From NCBI RefSeq assembly GCF_947072475.1, contig NZ_CAMTIA010000007.1, forward strand, positions 26,612-90,611: 64,000 nucleotides of DNA, written 5' to 3'. This stretch comes from an uncultured Deefgea sp. Its GTDB lineage: Bacteria; Pseudomonadota; Gammaproteobacteria; Burkholderiales; Chitinibacteraceae. Every line of letters starts with the position of its first letter. Position 1 is the first letter of the stretch. Under the pieces are notes generated by a model that was not told the DNA's origin, made no database searches, and saw nothing but the letters and a program-made list of their open reading frames with translations. Below are positions 7,888-16,524 of this stretch, piece after piece. A program made the position numbers and the translations under genes.

Positions 7888-9276
7888 TTAGCAGCCTAAA
7901 CGTTCACGCCATTTTGCCACCTGAACCAATACTTGGAACGGCGCGGTGCCGCCGACGTGATTGCGCGCTTCTAAACTGCCTTGCAATGTCAACACATGGC
8001 AAACGTCTTCTTCGATTAAAGGAGAAAAGCTTTGCAATTCAACCAAGGTTAAGTCCGACAAATCTTGGCGTTTTTGCTCGGCATAACGCACTGCCAAAGC
8101 CACGGCTTCATGCGCATCGCGAAACGGCAAGCCGTGCTTGACCAAATAATCGGCCAAATCGGTTGCTGTCGCAAAACCTTGCTTGGCGGCACGCTCCATG
8201 GCATCGGGCTTCACGGTAATGCCGCGCATCATATCGGCATAAATCCGCAAGGTATCGGTGAGCGTATCCACGGTATCAAATAGCGGCTCTTTGTCTTCTT
8301 GATTGTCTTTGTTGTAGGCCAACGGTTGGCCCTTCATTAAGGTCAACAATGAAATCAAATTGCCATTCACGCGGCCGGTTTTACCGCGCACCAGCTCTGG
8401 CACATCAGGATTTTTCTTTTGCGGCATGATCGAAGAGCCAGTGCAAAAACGATCGGCAATATCAATAAAGCCAAAACGCGGATTCATCCACAAAATTAGC
8501 TCTTCAGAAAGGCGCGACAAATGCGTCATGATCAAAGCGCCAGCGGCGGTAAATTCAATCGCAAAATCACGATCGGACACCGCATCGAGTGAATTTTCGC
8601 AAATGCCCTCAAAACCCAATAATTTAGCGGTAATCGAGCGATCAATCGGGAAGGTCGTCCCGGCCAATGCCGCCGAGCCCAAAGGCATGCGATTCACGCG
8701 TTTACGGGTATCGACTAAACGCTCAGCGTCACGGCCGAGCATTTCGACATAGGCCAGCATGTGATGACCAAAAGTCACCGGTTGCGCCACTTGCAAATGA
8801 GTAAAGCCGGGCATCACGGTATTGGCGTTGTTTTCAGCCAAATCGAGCAAAGACTTTTGCAGTTCGCGCACCAAGCGCAGCAGCACATCAATCGCTTCGC
8901 GCAAATACAAACGAATATCGGTGGCCACTTGATCGTTGCGTGAACGACCGGTATGCAAGCGTTTGCCCGCATCACCGATTTTATCGGTCAAACGACGCTC
9001 GATATTCATATGCACGTCTTCGAGATCCAAGCTCCATTCAAAACGGCCGGCGCGGATGTCATCCAAAATATCCGCCATGCCACTTTGAATCGAACGCAAA
9101 TCGTCGTTGGATAAAACGCCCACTTGATTGAGCATCCCCGCGTGCGCCAGCGAGCCTTGAATATCAACTTCCGCCATGCGGTTATCAAAAAATACCGATG
9201 CGGTATACCGCTTTACCAATTCACTCACTGGCTCATTAAAGCGACCAGACCAAGCTTTGTTTGCAGATTCGGACAT
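7888..9276 (-). CDS. argH: Argininosuccinate lyase
   Basis: Splits argininosuccinate into arginine and fumarate, the last step of arginine synthesis. 462 residues, the usual length. The fumarase/ASL signature [15 protein letters not shown] is intact, as are the N terminus [14 protein letters not shown] and the [13 protein letters not shown] segment. The frame is open to 9342, but the ATG at 9276 gives the canonical N terminus with no extra residues. It is followed by a strong hairpin terminator and appears monocistronic. No other arginine genes are in the window. Confidence 0.96.
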   Translation of the reverse strand: MSESANKAWSGRFNEPVSELVKRYTASVFFDNRMAEVDIQGSLAHAGMLNQVGVLSNDDLRSIQSGMADILDDIRAGRFEWSLDLEDVHMNIERRLTDKIGDAGKRLHTGRSRNDQVATDIRLYLREAIDVLLRLVRELQKSLLDLAENNANTVMPGFTHLQVAQPVTFGHHMLAYVEMLGRDAERLVDTRKRVNRMPLGSAALAGTTFPIDRSITAKLLGFEGICENSLDAVSDRDFAIEFTAAGALIMTHLSRLSEELILWMNPRFGFIDIADRFCTGSSIMPQKKNPDVPELVRGKTGRVNGNLISLLTLMKGQPLAYNKDNQEDKEPLFDTVDTLTDTLRIYADMMRGITVKPDAMERAAKQGFATATDLADYLVKHGLPFRDAHEAVALAVRYAEQKRQDLSDLTLVELQSFSPLIEEDVCHVLTLQGSLEARNHVGGTAPFQVLVQVAKWRERLGC

Positions 9277-9448
9277 GCGAAAAATCCAGATATAGTTGGA
9301 ACAATGACCACGATTATAACGACAGCCGAGCAAAAGCTGCACTCGACTTGCTCGATGCGCTAGAAACCGCCCACTTTAAGCCATCATTGCGACGGCAAAG
9401 AGACACCCGCGAACACAATCAGCCTCGCCAGTGCCGCAAGTCGGCCCT

Positions 9449-9913
9449 TTATCGGCCGCGAACGCGCAGTGTTAAGCCTTTTAAGAAGTTCCGTAAGAAC
9501 TGATCGCCGCAAGGGCGAAAATGCTTGTGATCTTTTTTACGGAATAACGCCGATAGCTCAGGCTTAGACACTTCAAATCCGGCATCGGCCAGCATGGCGT
9601 AAATATCTTCGTCTTTGAGTTCAAAAGCCACACGTAATTTCTTGAGCACTAGATTATTGGTGACCGGCAATTCAATCGGTAATGCCGGACGGCTTTGGTC
9701 TTTACCACGGCGCAAATACACCAAACCATCGAGAAAATTGGCCATCGTCACATCATCACATTCTTGATAGTCGAGCTCTTCTTCTTTTTTTAGAAACGCC
9801 ATCATGGTGGCTTTATCTAAAGTTTGCTCGGCCAATTGCAGCACATCGACTAATTTGGCATCGCTCAAATCGAGCATGTAGCGAATGCTACGCAGTACGT
9901 CATTATTTAACAT
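9449..9913 (-). CDS. yehS: DUF1456 family protein (YehS-like)
   Basis: 154 residues made of two similar halves, each a DUF1456 repeat: MLNNDVLRSIRYMLDLSDAK at the N terminus, and LVLKKLRVAFELKDEDI from about residue 87. E. coli YehS has the same architecture; function unknown. The C terminus KHFRPCGDQFLRNFL is also typical. An AGGACACC ribosome-binding region precedes the ATG. It stands alone between argH and a divergent non-coding gap. Confidence 0.85.
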   Translation of the reverse strand: MLNNDVLRSIRYMLDLSDAKLVDVLQLAEQTLDKATMMAFLKKEEELDYQECDDVTMANFLDGLVYLRRGKDQSRPALPIELPVTNNLVLKKLRVAFELKDEDIYAMLADAGFEVSKPELSALFRKKDHKHFRPCGDQFLRNFLKGLTLRVRGR

Positions 9914-10260
9914 CGTGGTGTCCTTTCATTCAGATGGTGCTCATTGTACCTGCTGCGCTGCGCTTCGCTGTGCGCAATCACGCATTGCCAATGCCCACAA
10001 CGCACGAAAGATAAAGCCAACGCCAGATCAAAAAAGCGTTTTGCTCGACTTTAAATCAAACTCGAGCAACGTAAAATCAAACAGATTAGCTGTCGCTTTT
10101 CTGCTGATCTGGCCGCATTGACTAGGGCTGAGATCGATAATGCGCTGCTGGAACTTGCAAAGCGCGGTAGAATCACGCGATTCGTAGAATCATTTCGCGC
10201 AGCGATCAATACCCCGCTGTACGATAAAAAGGCCTTATCCGCCGGAGACCAGAGTAAGCC
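9914..10260. other. Intergenic region with a possible decayed reading frame
   Basis: About 347 bp between the yehS-like gene and the SPOR gene. The right part (10055-10263) is an open plus-strand frame of about 70 codons with protein-like composition, whose TGA overlaps the SPOR start codon as ATGA. It has an in-frame TAA at 10052-10054 and no convincing start. In some betaproteobacteria argS precedes this SPOR-dsbA pair, but the frame does not resemble the ArgS C terminus. It may be a gene remnant or chance. Confidence 0.3.
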
Positions 10261-10983
10261 ATGAGCCGTGATATGAAACCCAGCCGCAGTAGTAACCGCA
10301 GTGCCAGCAGTAGCAGCGCCAATAGCCAACGTAAAAGTGGCGGTAGCTCATTAATTACCGGCTTGCTACTGGGTTTATTTGTTGGTATTGCCATTGCGGT
10401 CGCCGTGGCGCTGTATTTAAATCGCAGCGGTAATCCATTTAAAAACGGCAATACCACCCCAGCGGATGCGGTGAGCTCGGCGCCTGAAACCGCCGTCGCG
10501 CCACCAGAAGTCTTGTTGCCAGGCAATGGCAAAGAAGTCGCACTCAACCCCGCACCAGCCAGTACTGTCGCCAGCAAACCGGCGAGCGTCAACGCCAGCG
10601 GCGAGCGTTTTGATTTTTATAAAGTGCTGCCTGAGCTCAACGAAGAATCGGCCGTTGCCAGTACGCCCGTCCCGGTAAAAACGGCTAGCCCCAAAACCAG
10701 CACCAGCCCAACCGCCGCACCGGCTGCGACGCCTAAAGCAGAAGCCAATAAAAATGCTTGGCTGCAAGTGGGTGCTTTCAAAGATGAAGGCGATGCCGAT
10801 AACCTAAAAGCCAAACTCGCCTTATTGGGCATTGAGTCGCGCATTCTGACCTCGGACATTCCTGACAAAGGCATTTGGCACCGAGTTCGCGTTGGCCCCT
10901 TTAATTCGGCCACCGATCTAGATAAAGTTCGCGGTCAACTTAAAGCCAACGGCATTGATAGTGCCACGGTAAAAGCCAACTAA
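10261..10983 (+). CDS. SPOR domain-containing inner-membrane protein (FtsN/DedD-like)
   Basis: 240 residues: a short Ser/Arg-rich cytoplasmic tail (1-30), one membrane helix (about 31-53, LITGLLLGLFVGIAIAVAVA), a long Ala/Pro/Thr/Lys linker, and a C-terminal SPOR domain from about residue 163 (WLQVGAFKDEGDADNLKAKL to the end). SPOR domains bind glycan strands lacking stem peptides at the septum, so a cell-division role like FtsN is likely. FDFYKVLPE (about 118-126) is a motif often seen in the linker of these betaproteobacterial proteins. dsbA follows 111 bp downstream. The start overlaps the stop of an upstream open frame (ATGA). Confidence 0.87.
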   Translation: MSRDMKPSRSSNRSASSSSANSQRKSGGSSLITGLLLGLFVGIAIAVAVALYLNRSGNPFKNGNTTPADAVSSAPETAVAPPEVLLPGNGKEVALNPAPASTVASKPASVNASGERFDFYKVLPELNEESAVASTPVPVKTASPKTSTSPTAAPAATPKAEANKNAWLQVGAFKDEGDADNLKAKLALLGIESRILTSDIPDKGIWHRVRVGPFNSATDLDKVRGQLKANGIDSATVKAN

Positions 10984-11094
10984 ACGATCCGCAGGTGATC
11001 ATTCTGTGCCGCAGATTGGGATCGGGCCAATCTGCTCCAGCCCCAGTCCCAAATGCAGCCCCAATCCCCCATACCCACTCTTTTCTAAGGAAAC

Positions 11095-11742
11095 ATGATG
11101 TTAAAGCACTGGATTAAAACCATCGTCGTCGCTGCGTCATTACTGAGCGCCACTGCGGCTTTTGCTTTTACCGAAGGTAAAGATTACAAAGCCTTGGCCA
11201 AACCGATGCCAGTCGCCGTGCCTGGCAAGGCCGAAGTGATCGAGTTCTTTTGGTATGGCTGCCCCCACTGCTTTTCTATTGAGCCATCTGTTGAAGCTTG
11301 GGCTGCAAAATTACCGAAAGACGTTAATTTACGCCGTGTTCACGTGATGTGGGATGGCCGCAATGATATGGAAGGCCACGCCAAAATCTTCCTCGCGCTA
11401 CAAGGCATGGGTTTAGACGCCAAATACCAACAAGCGGTAATGAAAGCGATCCAAACCGACCGTATCGAATTACGCAATGAAGCCAAATTGCTAGAATGGG
11501 TTAAAAAACAAGGCATTGATGTTGCCAAATTTAAAGCCAATTACAATGGCTTCTCAAGCCAAATGCAGCTGAAAAACCTGACTAAAATCACGCAAGACTA
11601 CCAAGTGGATGGCGTGCCGATGTTTGTGGTTAACGGTAAATGGGTAACTAGCCCAGCAATGGTCGGTGCAGAAGATGCCACCGTGACCAAAATGGTCGAT
11701 GAGCTGATTGCTAAAGATCGCCAAGCACCAAAAAAGAAATAA
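11095..11742 (+). CDS. dsbA: Thiol:disulfide interchange protein DsbA
   Basis: Periplasmic oxidase that introduces disulfide bonds into exported proteins. It has an N-terminal signal peptide (charged MMLKHWIK, hydrophobic core, cleavage near AFA-FT), the thioredoxin-fold active site CPHC in WYGCPHCFSIEP, and the cis-proline loop in DGVPMFVVNGKW. 215 residues, normal length. AAGGA precedes two adjacent ATGs (11095 and 11098); the second has the better spacing. A strong terminator follows. The SPOR gene upstream on the same strand is a frequent neighbour. Confidence 0.94.
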   Translation: MMLKHWIKTIVVAASLLSATAAFAFTEGKDYKALAKPMPVAVPGKAEVIEFFWYGCPHCFSIEPSVEAWAAKLPKDVNLRRVHVMWDGRNDMEGHAKIFLALQGMGLDAKYQQAVMKAIQTDRIELRNEAKLLEWVKKQGIDVAKFKANYNGFSSQMQLKNLTKITQDYQVDGVPMFVVNGKWVTSPAMVGAEDATVTKMVDELIAKDRQAPKKK

Positions 11743-11757
11743 GCCTTTAATCCTGAT

Positions 11758-11803
11758 AAAATACGCCACGCTGCCTAGAAGTAGCTTGGCGTATTTTTTT
11801 ATT
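11758..11803 (+). terminator. Rho-independent terminator of dsbA
   Basis: Stem AAATACGCCA pairs with TTGGCGTATTT, with inner GCTGCC/AGTAGC pairing, followed by a run of seven T. It starts about 15 bp after the dsbA stop. Confidence 0.85.
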
Positions 11804-11889
11804 GAATCAACGTATATCAAGCTAGTCTTTATCCACTATGGGCTAGCGATCAATACTCTGTTGAATAAATCTCAACCCGGAAGGACAAC

Positions 11890-13527
11890 ATGCTCCGCAT
11901 TACCGAACTCAAACTGCCGCTGGACCATACTGAAGCCGAACTCAAAACCGCCATCGCCGCTTATTTGGGCATCGCCGAAACAGCCATCAATAGCTTTAGC
12001 GTGTTTAAACGCAGCTTTGACGCGCGTAAAGGCCATATGCTGCTGGCCTACATCATCGATTTGGACCTGGGCACGCTCGAAGCGCAACTGCTGGCGCAAT
12101 TTAAAAACAATGTGCACGTACTGCCAACGCCAGACACGCGCTACCACTTTGTCGGCCAAGCGCCTGCGACCTTCAGCTCGCAGCGCCCTATCGTCGTTGG
12201 TTTTGGCCCATGCGGGATTTTTGCTGCGCTGATTTTGGCGCAAATGGGCTTTAAACCCATCGTGCTTGAGCGCGGTAAAAAAGTGCGTGAGCGCACTAAA
12301 GACACTTGGGATTTATGGCGTAAAAACACCCTGCATCCCGAATCGAATGTGCAATTTGGCGAAGGCGGCGCGGGAACTTTTTCAGACGGTAAGCTCTACA
12401 GCCAAATTAAAGATCCGCGTCATCTCGGCCGAAAAGTGCTCAATGAATTTGTCAAAGCCGGTGCCCCCGATGAAATCCTGTTTGTCGCCAAGCCGCATAT
12501 CGGCACGTTTAAACTCGTCAGCATGGTCGAAAAAATGCGCGCCGAGATTGAATCACTCGGCGGCGAAATTCGCTTTCAGCAGCGCGTTGACGACCTCATT
12601 CTCGAAGACATGCCCGATGGCAACAAGCAAATCCGTGGCGTTCGCGTCACCGAGATCGGCGTCGAAGGCCAGCCTAGCAGTGAAATTTTGAGCGAACACG
12701 TGGTCATCGCGCTCGGCCACAGCGCGCGCGATAGCTTTGAAATGATGCACCATCGCGGCGTCTTTATGGAAGCCAAACCGTTCTCGGTCGGCTTTCGCAT
12801 CGAGCATCCGCAATCCTTAATCGATGCCGCGCGCTGGGGACAATACGCCGGCCATCCGATCTTGGGCGCTGCCGACTATAAACTGGTGCACCACGCCGCC
12901 AATGGCCGCGCCGTGTATAGCTTCTGTATGTGCCCGGGTGGCACGGTTGTTGCCGCGACTTCTGAAGTCGGCCGCGTCGTCACCAACGGCATGAGTCAAT
13001 ATTCGCGTAACGAGCGCAATGCCAATTCCGGCATGGTGGTTAGTATCAACCCAAGCGACTATCCCGGCGGCGCTATGGCGGGGATTGAATTCCAACGCCA
13101 GCTCGAAAGCCAAGCCTATGTTCTGGGTGGTGAAAACTACAACGCGCCAGCGCAATTGGTCGGCGATTTTCTCGCTGGCCGCGCCTCCAGCGGCGTCGGC
13201 GCAGTCGAGCCATCGTACAAACCCGGCGTGAACTGGACTGATCTGGCCGCAGCGCTGCCCGATTACGCCATTAGCGCCATGCGCGAAGCACTGCCCGCCT
13301 TCGGCAAAAAAATCCGTGGCTACGATATGCACGATGCGGTACTGACTGGCGTTGAAACCCGCACCTCTTCACCACTGCGTATCACCCGTAATGAGGCCTG
13401 CCAATCGCTCAACGTGCGCGGTCTCTACCCCGCAGGCGAAGGCGCAGGCTACGCCGGTGGGATTTTATCGGCTGGGGTGGATGGGATTAAGGTCGCCGAG
13501 GCATTGGCGCTGGATATCTTAAAATAA
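11890..13527 (+). CDS. FAD-dependent oxidoreductase (COG2509-type)
   Basis: 545 residues. An N-terminal region of about 95 residues precedes a dinucleotide-binding motif (VVGFGPCGIFAALIL, about residues 99-113; ERGKKVRERTKD follows). The central part has FGEGGAGTFSDGKLY, and the C terminus NVRGLYPAGEGAGYAGGI closes the FAD site. This layout matches the large uncharacterised FAD-dependent dehydrogenases of COG2509; the substrate is not known. GGAAGGACAAC precedes the ATG. The last roughly 37 codons of this gene occur a second time at 14354-14476, beyond a toxin-antitoxin cassette, and a 49-bp palindrome begins at the base after the stop codon. Confidence 0.88.
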   Translation: MLRITELKLPLDHTEAELKTAIAAYLGIAETAINSFSVFKRSFDARKGHMLLAYIIDLDLGTLEAQLLAQFKNNVHVLPTPDTRYHFVGQAPATFSSQRPIVVGFGPCGIFAALILAQMGFKPIVLERGKKVRERTKDTWDLWRKNTLHPESNVQFGEGGAGTFSDGKLYSQIKDPRHLGRKVLNEFVKAGAPDEILFVAKPHIGTFKLVSMVEKMRAEIESLGGEIRFQQRVDDLILEDMPDGNKQIRGVRVTEIGVEGQPSSEILSEHVVIALGHSARDSFEMMHHRGVFMEAKPFSVGFRIEHPQSLIDAARWGQYAGHPILGAADYKLVHHAANGRAVYSFCMCPGGTVVAATSEVGRVVTNGMSQYSRNERNANSGMVVSINPSDYPGGAMAGIEFQRQLESQAYVLGGENYNAPAQLVGDFLAGRASSGVGAVEPSYKPGVNWTDLAAALPDYAISAMREALPAFGKKIRGYDMHDAVLTGVETRTSSPLRITRNEACQSLNVRGLYPAGEGAGYAGGILSAGVDGIKVAEALALDILK

Positions 13528-13576
13528 GGGTATAGCCTTGTAGGCACTATTTAATGATGACTACAAGGCCATACTG
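13528..13576. repeat. 49-bp palindromic element, copy A
   Basis: Begins directly after the oxidoreductase stop codon. GGGTATAGCC and TTGTAG form the left arm; CTACAAGGCCATAC forms the right arm, so GCCTTGTAG pairs perfectly with CTACAAGGC. TGTAG is at positions 12-16 and CTACA at 34-38, as in the other copies. It is also the end of the direct repeat shared with 14363-14525. Confidence 0.75.
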
Positions 13577-13613
13577 GCTTTTACTGGGCAAAGACTAAAC
13601 ATAAGGCTTAGTT

Positions 13614-14030
13614 ATGACTCTGAATTTTGATCACCTTGAACGCAGTATTCAAACGCTGGATCAGTCACTGCAATATCTGCACGGCAGCGAACCGGGCAGC
13701 GTGCCATACGAGGTTTTTCGTAATGCGGTGATTAAAGGCTTCGAGCTTTGTCTAGAAACCAGCGGCAACTTGCTACGTAAATCCTTGCTGGAGTTTGTCA
13801 GCGATCCGCGCAAAGTTGCTACGCTCAATTACAAAGATGTTTTGCGTACTGCGGCGCAATATGGGCTATTGACGGTCGATGAAGTGGAACGCTGGTTTAC
13901 TTATCGCGATAGCCGCAATCAAACCGCACATGATTATGGCGAACAACTGGCAGAGCACGTTTTGACCGTCATAGTGCAGTTTCATTTAGATGCACAAACA
14001 TTGCTGCGACGACTCAAGGCCTTGCCGTAA
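13614..14030 (+). CDS. hepT: HepT-like toxin, HEPN domain (HI0074 family)
   Basis: 138 residues, helical, of the HI0074/nucleotidyltransferase substrate-binding family. The HEPN ribonuclease motif R-x4-H-x-Y is complete in RNQTAHDY (about residues 101-108). In characterised HepT/MntA pairs the Tyr of this motif is AMPylated by the partner to silence the toxin. AAGG lies 7 nt before the ATG. The downstream mntA start overlaps the stop (TAATG), indicating coupled translation, with the toxin gene first. It sits inside a segment bracketed by duplicated oxidoreductase 3' ends. Toxicity and its target RNA are inferred from the family. Confidence 0.87.
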   Translation: MTLNFDHLERSIQTLDQSLQYLHGSEPGSVPYEVFRNAVIKGFELCLETSGNLLRKSLLEFVSDPRKVATLNYKDVLRTAAQYGLLTVDEVERWFTYRDSRNQTAHDYGEQLAEHVLTVIVQFHLDAQTLLRRLKALP

Positions 14031-14350
14031 TGAAAGAGCACTTATTCTTACCACCGCAACACTGGGCGACGCTGTGCCGGCTGTTACAACTCTATCTGCC
14101 GCACGCCGAGGTCTGGGCATTTGGTAGCCGTGTCAAAGGCACGCACTGGGATGCCAGTGATATTGATTTGGTCGTTCGCTGCCCAGCAAGTCCGCAGCAA
14201 GCCACGGATTTAGCCGCACTAAAACAAGCGTTATCCGATAGCCCGATTCCCTACCTGGTGCAAATACACGACTGGGCAAAGCTGCCTAGCCAGTTTCAAG
14301 CTGAAATGAGTGCGACTCATCGATTGATCCAAACACCGCAGCAATACTAA
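14030..14350 (+). CDS. mntA: MntA-like antitoxin, MNT nucleotidyltransferase
   Basis: 106 residues, a minimal nucleotidyltransferase. The catalytic signature GSx10DxD is perfect in GSRVKGTHWDASDIDLVV (about residues 33-50), with the two metal-binding aspartates of DID. In this family the enzyme transfers AMP to the tyrosine of the HEPN toxin RX4HXY motif. It overlaps the hepT stop by one base. Three bases after its stop a truncated copy of the upstream oxidoreductase 3' end begins. Complete by length and motif, so the pair is probably functional. Confidence 0.87.
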   Translation: MKEHLFLPPQHWATLCRLLQLYLPHAEVWAFGSRVKGTHWDASDIDLVVRCPASPQQATDLAALKQALSDSPIPYLVQIHDWAKLPSQFQAEMSATHRLIQTPQQY

Positions 14351-14353
14351 ATC

Positions 14354-14476
14354 ATGCCTAATGCGGTCTCTACCTACCCTGCTGGCGAAGGTGCAGGCTA
14401 CGCCGGTGGGATTTTATCTGCCGGGGTGGATGGGATTAAGGTCGCCGAGGCATTGGCGCTGGATCTCTTGAAATAA
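14354..14476 (+). pseudogene. Duplicated 3' fragment of the FAD-dependent oxidoreductase gene
   Basis: A 40-codon frame whose last 33 residues (YPAGEGAGYAGGILSAG through KVAEALALDLLK) are almost identical to the C terminus of the 11890-13527 gene, including the stop codon. The nucleotide match runs from 14363 with a few substitutions and a 3-base insertion near the left end. An ATG at 14354 opens the frame, but it has no good ribosome-binding site and the fragment lacks the rest of the enzyme, so it is best seen as a remnant of a duplication or insertion event. Confidence 0.85.
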
Positions 14477-14525
14477 GGGTATATCCATGTAGGCCTGAAT
14501 TAAAAATGGCTACAGATAAATACAA
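14477..14525. repeat. 49-bp palindromic element, copy B
   Basis: Starts directly after the stop codon of the duplicated 3' fragment, as copy A does after the intact gene. GGGTATATCC, TGTAG at 12-16 and CTACA at 34-38 fit the family, but the right terminus is degenerate (ATACAA). It is more diverged from copy A than the coding part of the duplication is. Confidence 0.65.
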
Positions 14526-14554
14526 TGGGCAGGTATATCCTGCCCATTTTTTTG
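14525..14554 (+). terminator. Rho-independent terminator after the HepT/MntA segment
   Basis: Stem ATGGGCAGG pairs with CCTGCCCAT around a TATAT loop, followed by a run of T. It lies directly after palindrome copy B. Confidence 0.8.
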
Positions 14555-14718
14555 CTGCCGATTCAAGCCTAGGGTCGATTGACGTTGGGTTTACCAACTG
14601 CGGTGGTGCGGATTTTGGCCTGAGGCAAGGCATGCAGCGCCTAGCCAACAAATCAATTGCGTAACACACAGCACGACTCACTATAATCAAGCCACCCCTT
14701 CACGACGGCAGATCAGCC

Positions 14719-16017
14719 ATGCGCATCCTTCCTTATGTACTCAGTGTTTTGCTTGTCGCCAGTCATCATGGCTGGACAGCCCAACCCAGTTCGGACGACG
14801 AGTGGCAAATCAGCAAAGTAGTGATTCTCAATCGGCATGGGGTCCGTTCCCCCACCAAAGACACAGCACTGATGCAGCAAGTGACGCCAGATAACTGGCC
14901 AACTTGGCCGGTCGCATTGGGTGAACTCACGCCACGGGGTGGGCAATTACTCCAGCTGCTTGGCCAGTATTATCAAACCGCATGGCAAAAAAACGGACTG
15001 TTACCCGCCCAAGGCTGCCCAGCAACCGGCCGCATGCTGGTTTGGGCCGATAGCGAGCAAAGAACCCGCGCCACCGGTCAAGCGTTCATCGACGCCGTTG
15101 CGCCCAATTGCGGCGTTGCGCTGCAAACCCAAGCGGATTCCAGTCAAGTTGACCCGCTATTTCACCCCCTCAAAATGGGGATTTGTCAGCTTGATCCTAA
15201 GGCAGTACGCCGCTCGATTCAGCAACAACTGGGGGCAAAGCCCGTCGATCAACAATTTGCCAGCGCATACCAGCAACTAGCAACAACGCTCAATTTGAAC
15301 GCCGCGCCGCTGTGCGCGGCTCAGCAGCAAGGTGATTGCAGCCTGCCACAATTATTGCCCAGCCGTTTGCATGTCAATCACCACGGCGCGCATTTTGAAG
15401 GCGCGCTGGGCTTGGCTTCTACATTCAGCGAGATTTTTTTATTGCAATACGCCGACGGCATGCCCGATTCACAAGTCGGCTGGGGACGAATTGCGCAACC
15501 CGCGCAGTGGCAGCAACTCTTTACTGCGCATAATGGCAATTTTGCGCTGACCCAAAAAAACCCACTCATAGCCAGCGCCAATGCCACGCCCTTATTGCAG
15601 GTCATTAGCGATGCGCTGCAAGATCACATACCGGCCAACGGTGGCACTTTGGCCCAACAAGCAGCGACCGCCAAAATGGTTTGGCTGATTGGGCATGACA
15701 CCAATATTGCCAATGTCGCCGGCGCGCTCGGCCTTAATTGGCGGCTCGCCGAGCAACCCGACAACACAGCGCCAGGGTTAGCGATGATTTTCGAGCGCTG
15801 GCAACATCCGCGCAGTCAACGAGAGCAAATCAAAATCAAATTGGTCTATCAAACCTTGCCACAAATGCGCGCCATGACGCCGCTCAGCCTGCACGGCGAA
15901 CAACCGGGCATCGTTGAGCTCACTCTGCCGCAATGCACGGGTGCGGCTTGCACCCCAAGCCGTTTTGCCGAGCTCAGCCGTAGTCGGCAAGTCAAGGCCT
16001 GCCAATATCAGCCATAA
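14719..16017 (+). CDS. Histidine-type phosphatase (phytase / glucose-1-phosphatase family)
   Basis: 432 residues with an N-terminal signal peptide, so probably periplasmic. It has the branch-2 histidine phosphatase signature RHGVRSP (catalytic His, about residue 40) and the proton-donor motif HDTNIAN (HD, about 326). Several cysteines suggest disulfides, which fits DsbA-dependent folding. It resembles AppA/Agp enzymes that release phosphate from phytate, sugar phosphates or other monoesters; the exact substrate cannot be read from sequence. Single gene. The upstream neighbour is the terminator of the HepT/MntA segment. Confidence 0.88.
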   Translation: MRILPYVLSVLLVASHHGWTAQPSSDDEWQISKVVILNRHGVRSPTKDTALMQQVTPDNWPTWPVALGELTPRGGQLLQLLGQYYQTAWQKNGLLPAQGCPATGRMLVWADSEQRTRATGQAFIDAVAPNCGVALQTQADSSQVDPLFHPLKMGICQLDPKAVRRSIQQQLGAKPVDQQFASAYQQLATTLNLNAAPLCAAQQQGDCSLPQLLPSRLHVNHHGAHFEGALGLASTFSEIFLLQYADGMPDSQVGWGRIAQPAQWQQLFTAHNGNFALTQKNPLIASANATPLLQVISDALQDHIPANGGTLAQQAATAKMVWLIGHDTNIANVAGALGLNWRLAEQPDNTAPGLAMIFERWQHPRSQREQIKIKLVYQTLPQMRAMTPLSLHGEQPGIVELTLPQCTGAACTPSRFAELSRSRQVKACQYQP

Positions 16018-16063
16018 GCCGACATCGCGGTGTCCGTGTCTGCGTGGGTTTAGATCGATGAAG

Positions 16064-16471
16064 TTATTCGCCGCTCGCTGAATCGCGGCGAATGGGTGGC
16101 AGCCATTGAATCACGCTGATGGCTTGTTCTAGCCGCTGTAAACTCAGATTTTTTTTCGCTAAAGCCATATTCAGCGCCGCAGCCAAAGGCATGGCTTGTG
16201 CGGTTTCGCCTTTGGCGTTTTTAATCGCCCGCGCAATCATTTTGGCGTCGCTCTCGGTAAAACGCGTGGCCGTTTGTGCTGGAACAGCAGTGGCTTGCGT
16301 AGCGATTTTTTCTTGCATCACAAACTGAAACGCCACATCGCCCATCATCACAATGTATTGCGTGCCATTGCGATCTAGCGCGGCCTGTGCGGTTTTAATT
16401 TCGGCGATTTGCTGGCGTAATTCTTCAACTGGCGTCAATTGCGCCTCCTGATCTTGCAAAGGAAATGGCAT
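16064..16471 (-). CDS. Hypothetical protein
   Basis: About 135 residues from the ATG at 16471, which has GAGGA 4-5 nt upstream. I do not recognise a family. It is probably cytoplasmic, Ala/Gln-rich and mostly helical (AEIKTAQAALDRN, then DAKMIARAIKNAKG). The frame is open to 16528, but the ribosome-binding site decides for the shorter form. That ribosome-binding site lies inside the right arm of a perfect 8-bp inverted repeat (16475-16502). Convergent with the phosphatase gene. Confidence 0.65.
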   Translation of the reverse strand: MPFPLQDQEAQLTPVEELRQQIAEIKTAQAALDRNGTQYIVMMGDVAFQFVMQEKIATQATAVPAQTATRFTESDAKMIARAIKNAKGETAQAMPLAAALNMALAKKNLSLQRLEQAISVIQWLPPIRRDSASGE

Positions 16472-16474
16472 TGC

Positions 16475-16502
16475 ATCCTCAAAGTACAAAAAAATTGAGG
16501 AT
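16475..16502 (-). promoter_or_regulatory. Inverted repeat enclosing a ribosome-binding site
   Basis: ATCCTCAA (16475-16482) and TTGAGGAT (16495-16502) are perfect inverted copies with a 12-nt loop. On the minus strand the GAGGAT arm is the ribosome-binding site of the 16471 gene. A folded transcript would hide it, or the DNA could be an operator. Both roles are inferred. Confidence 0.45.
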
Positions 16503-16524
16503 AACAGAAGGCGACAGCGCGCGG

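Noticed and set aside
12817..13332. 171-codon minus-strand frame inside the FAD oxidoreductase gene
   Set aside because: Antisense shadow of a clearly conserved gene; no independent start signals.
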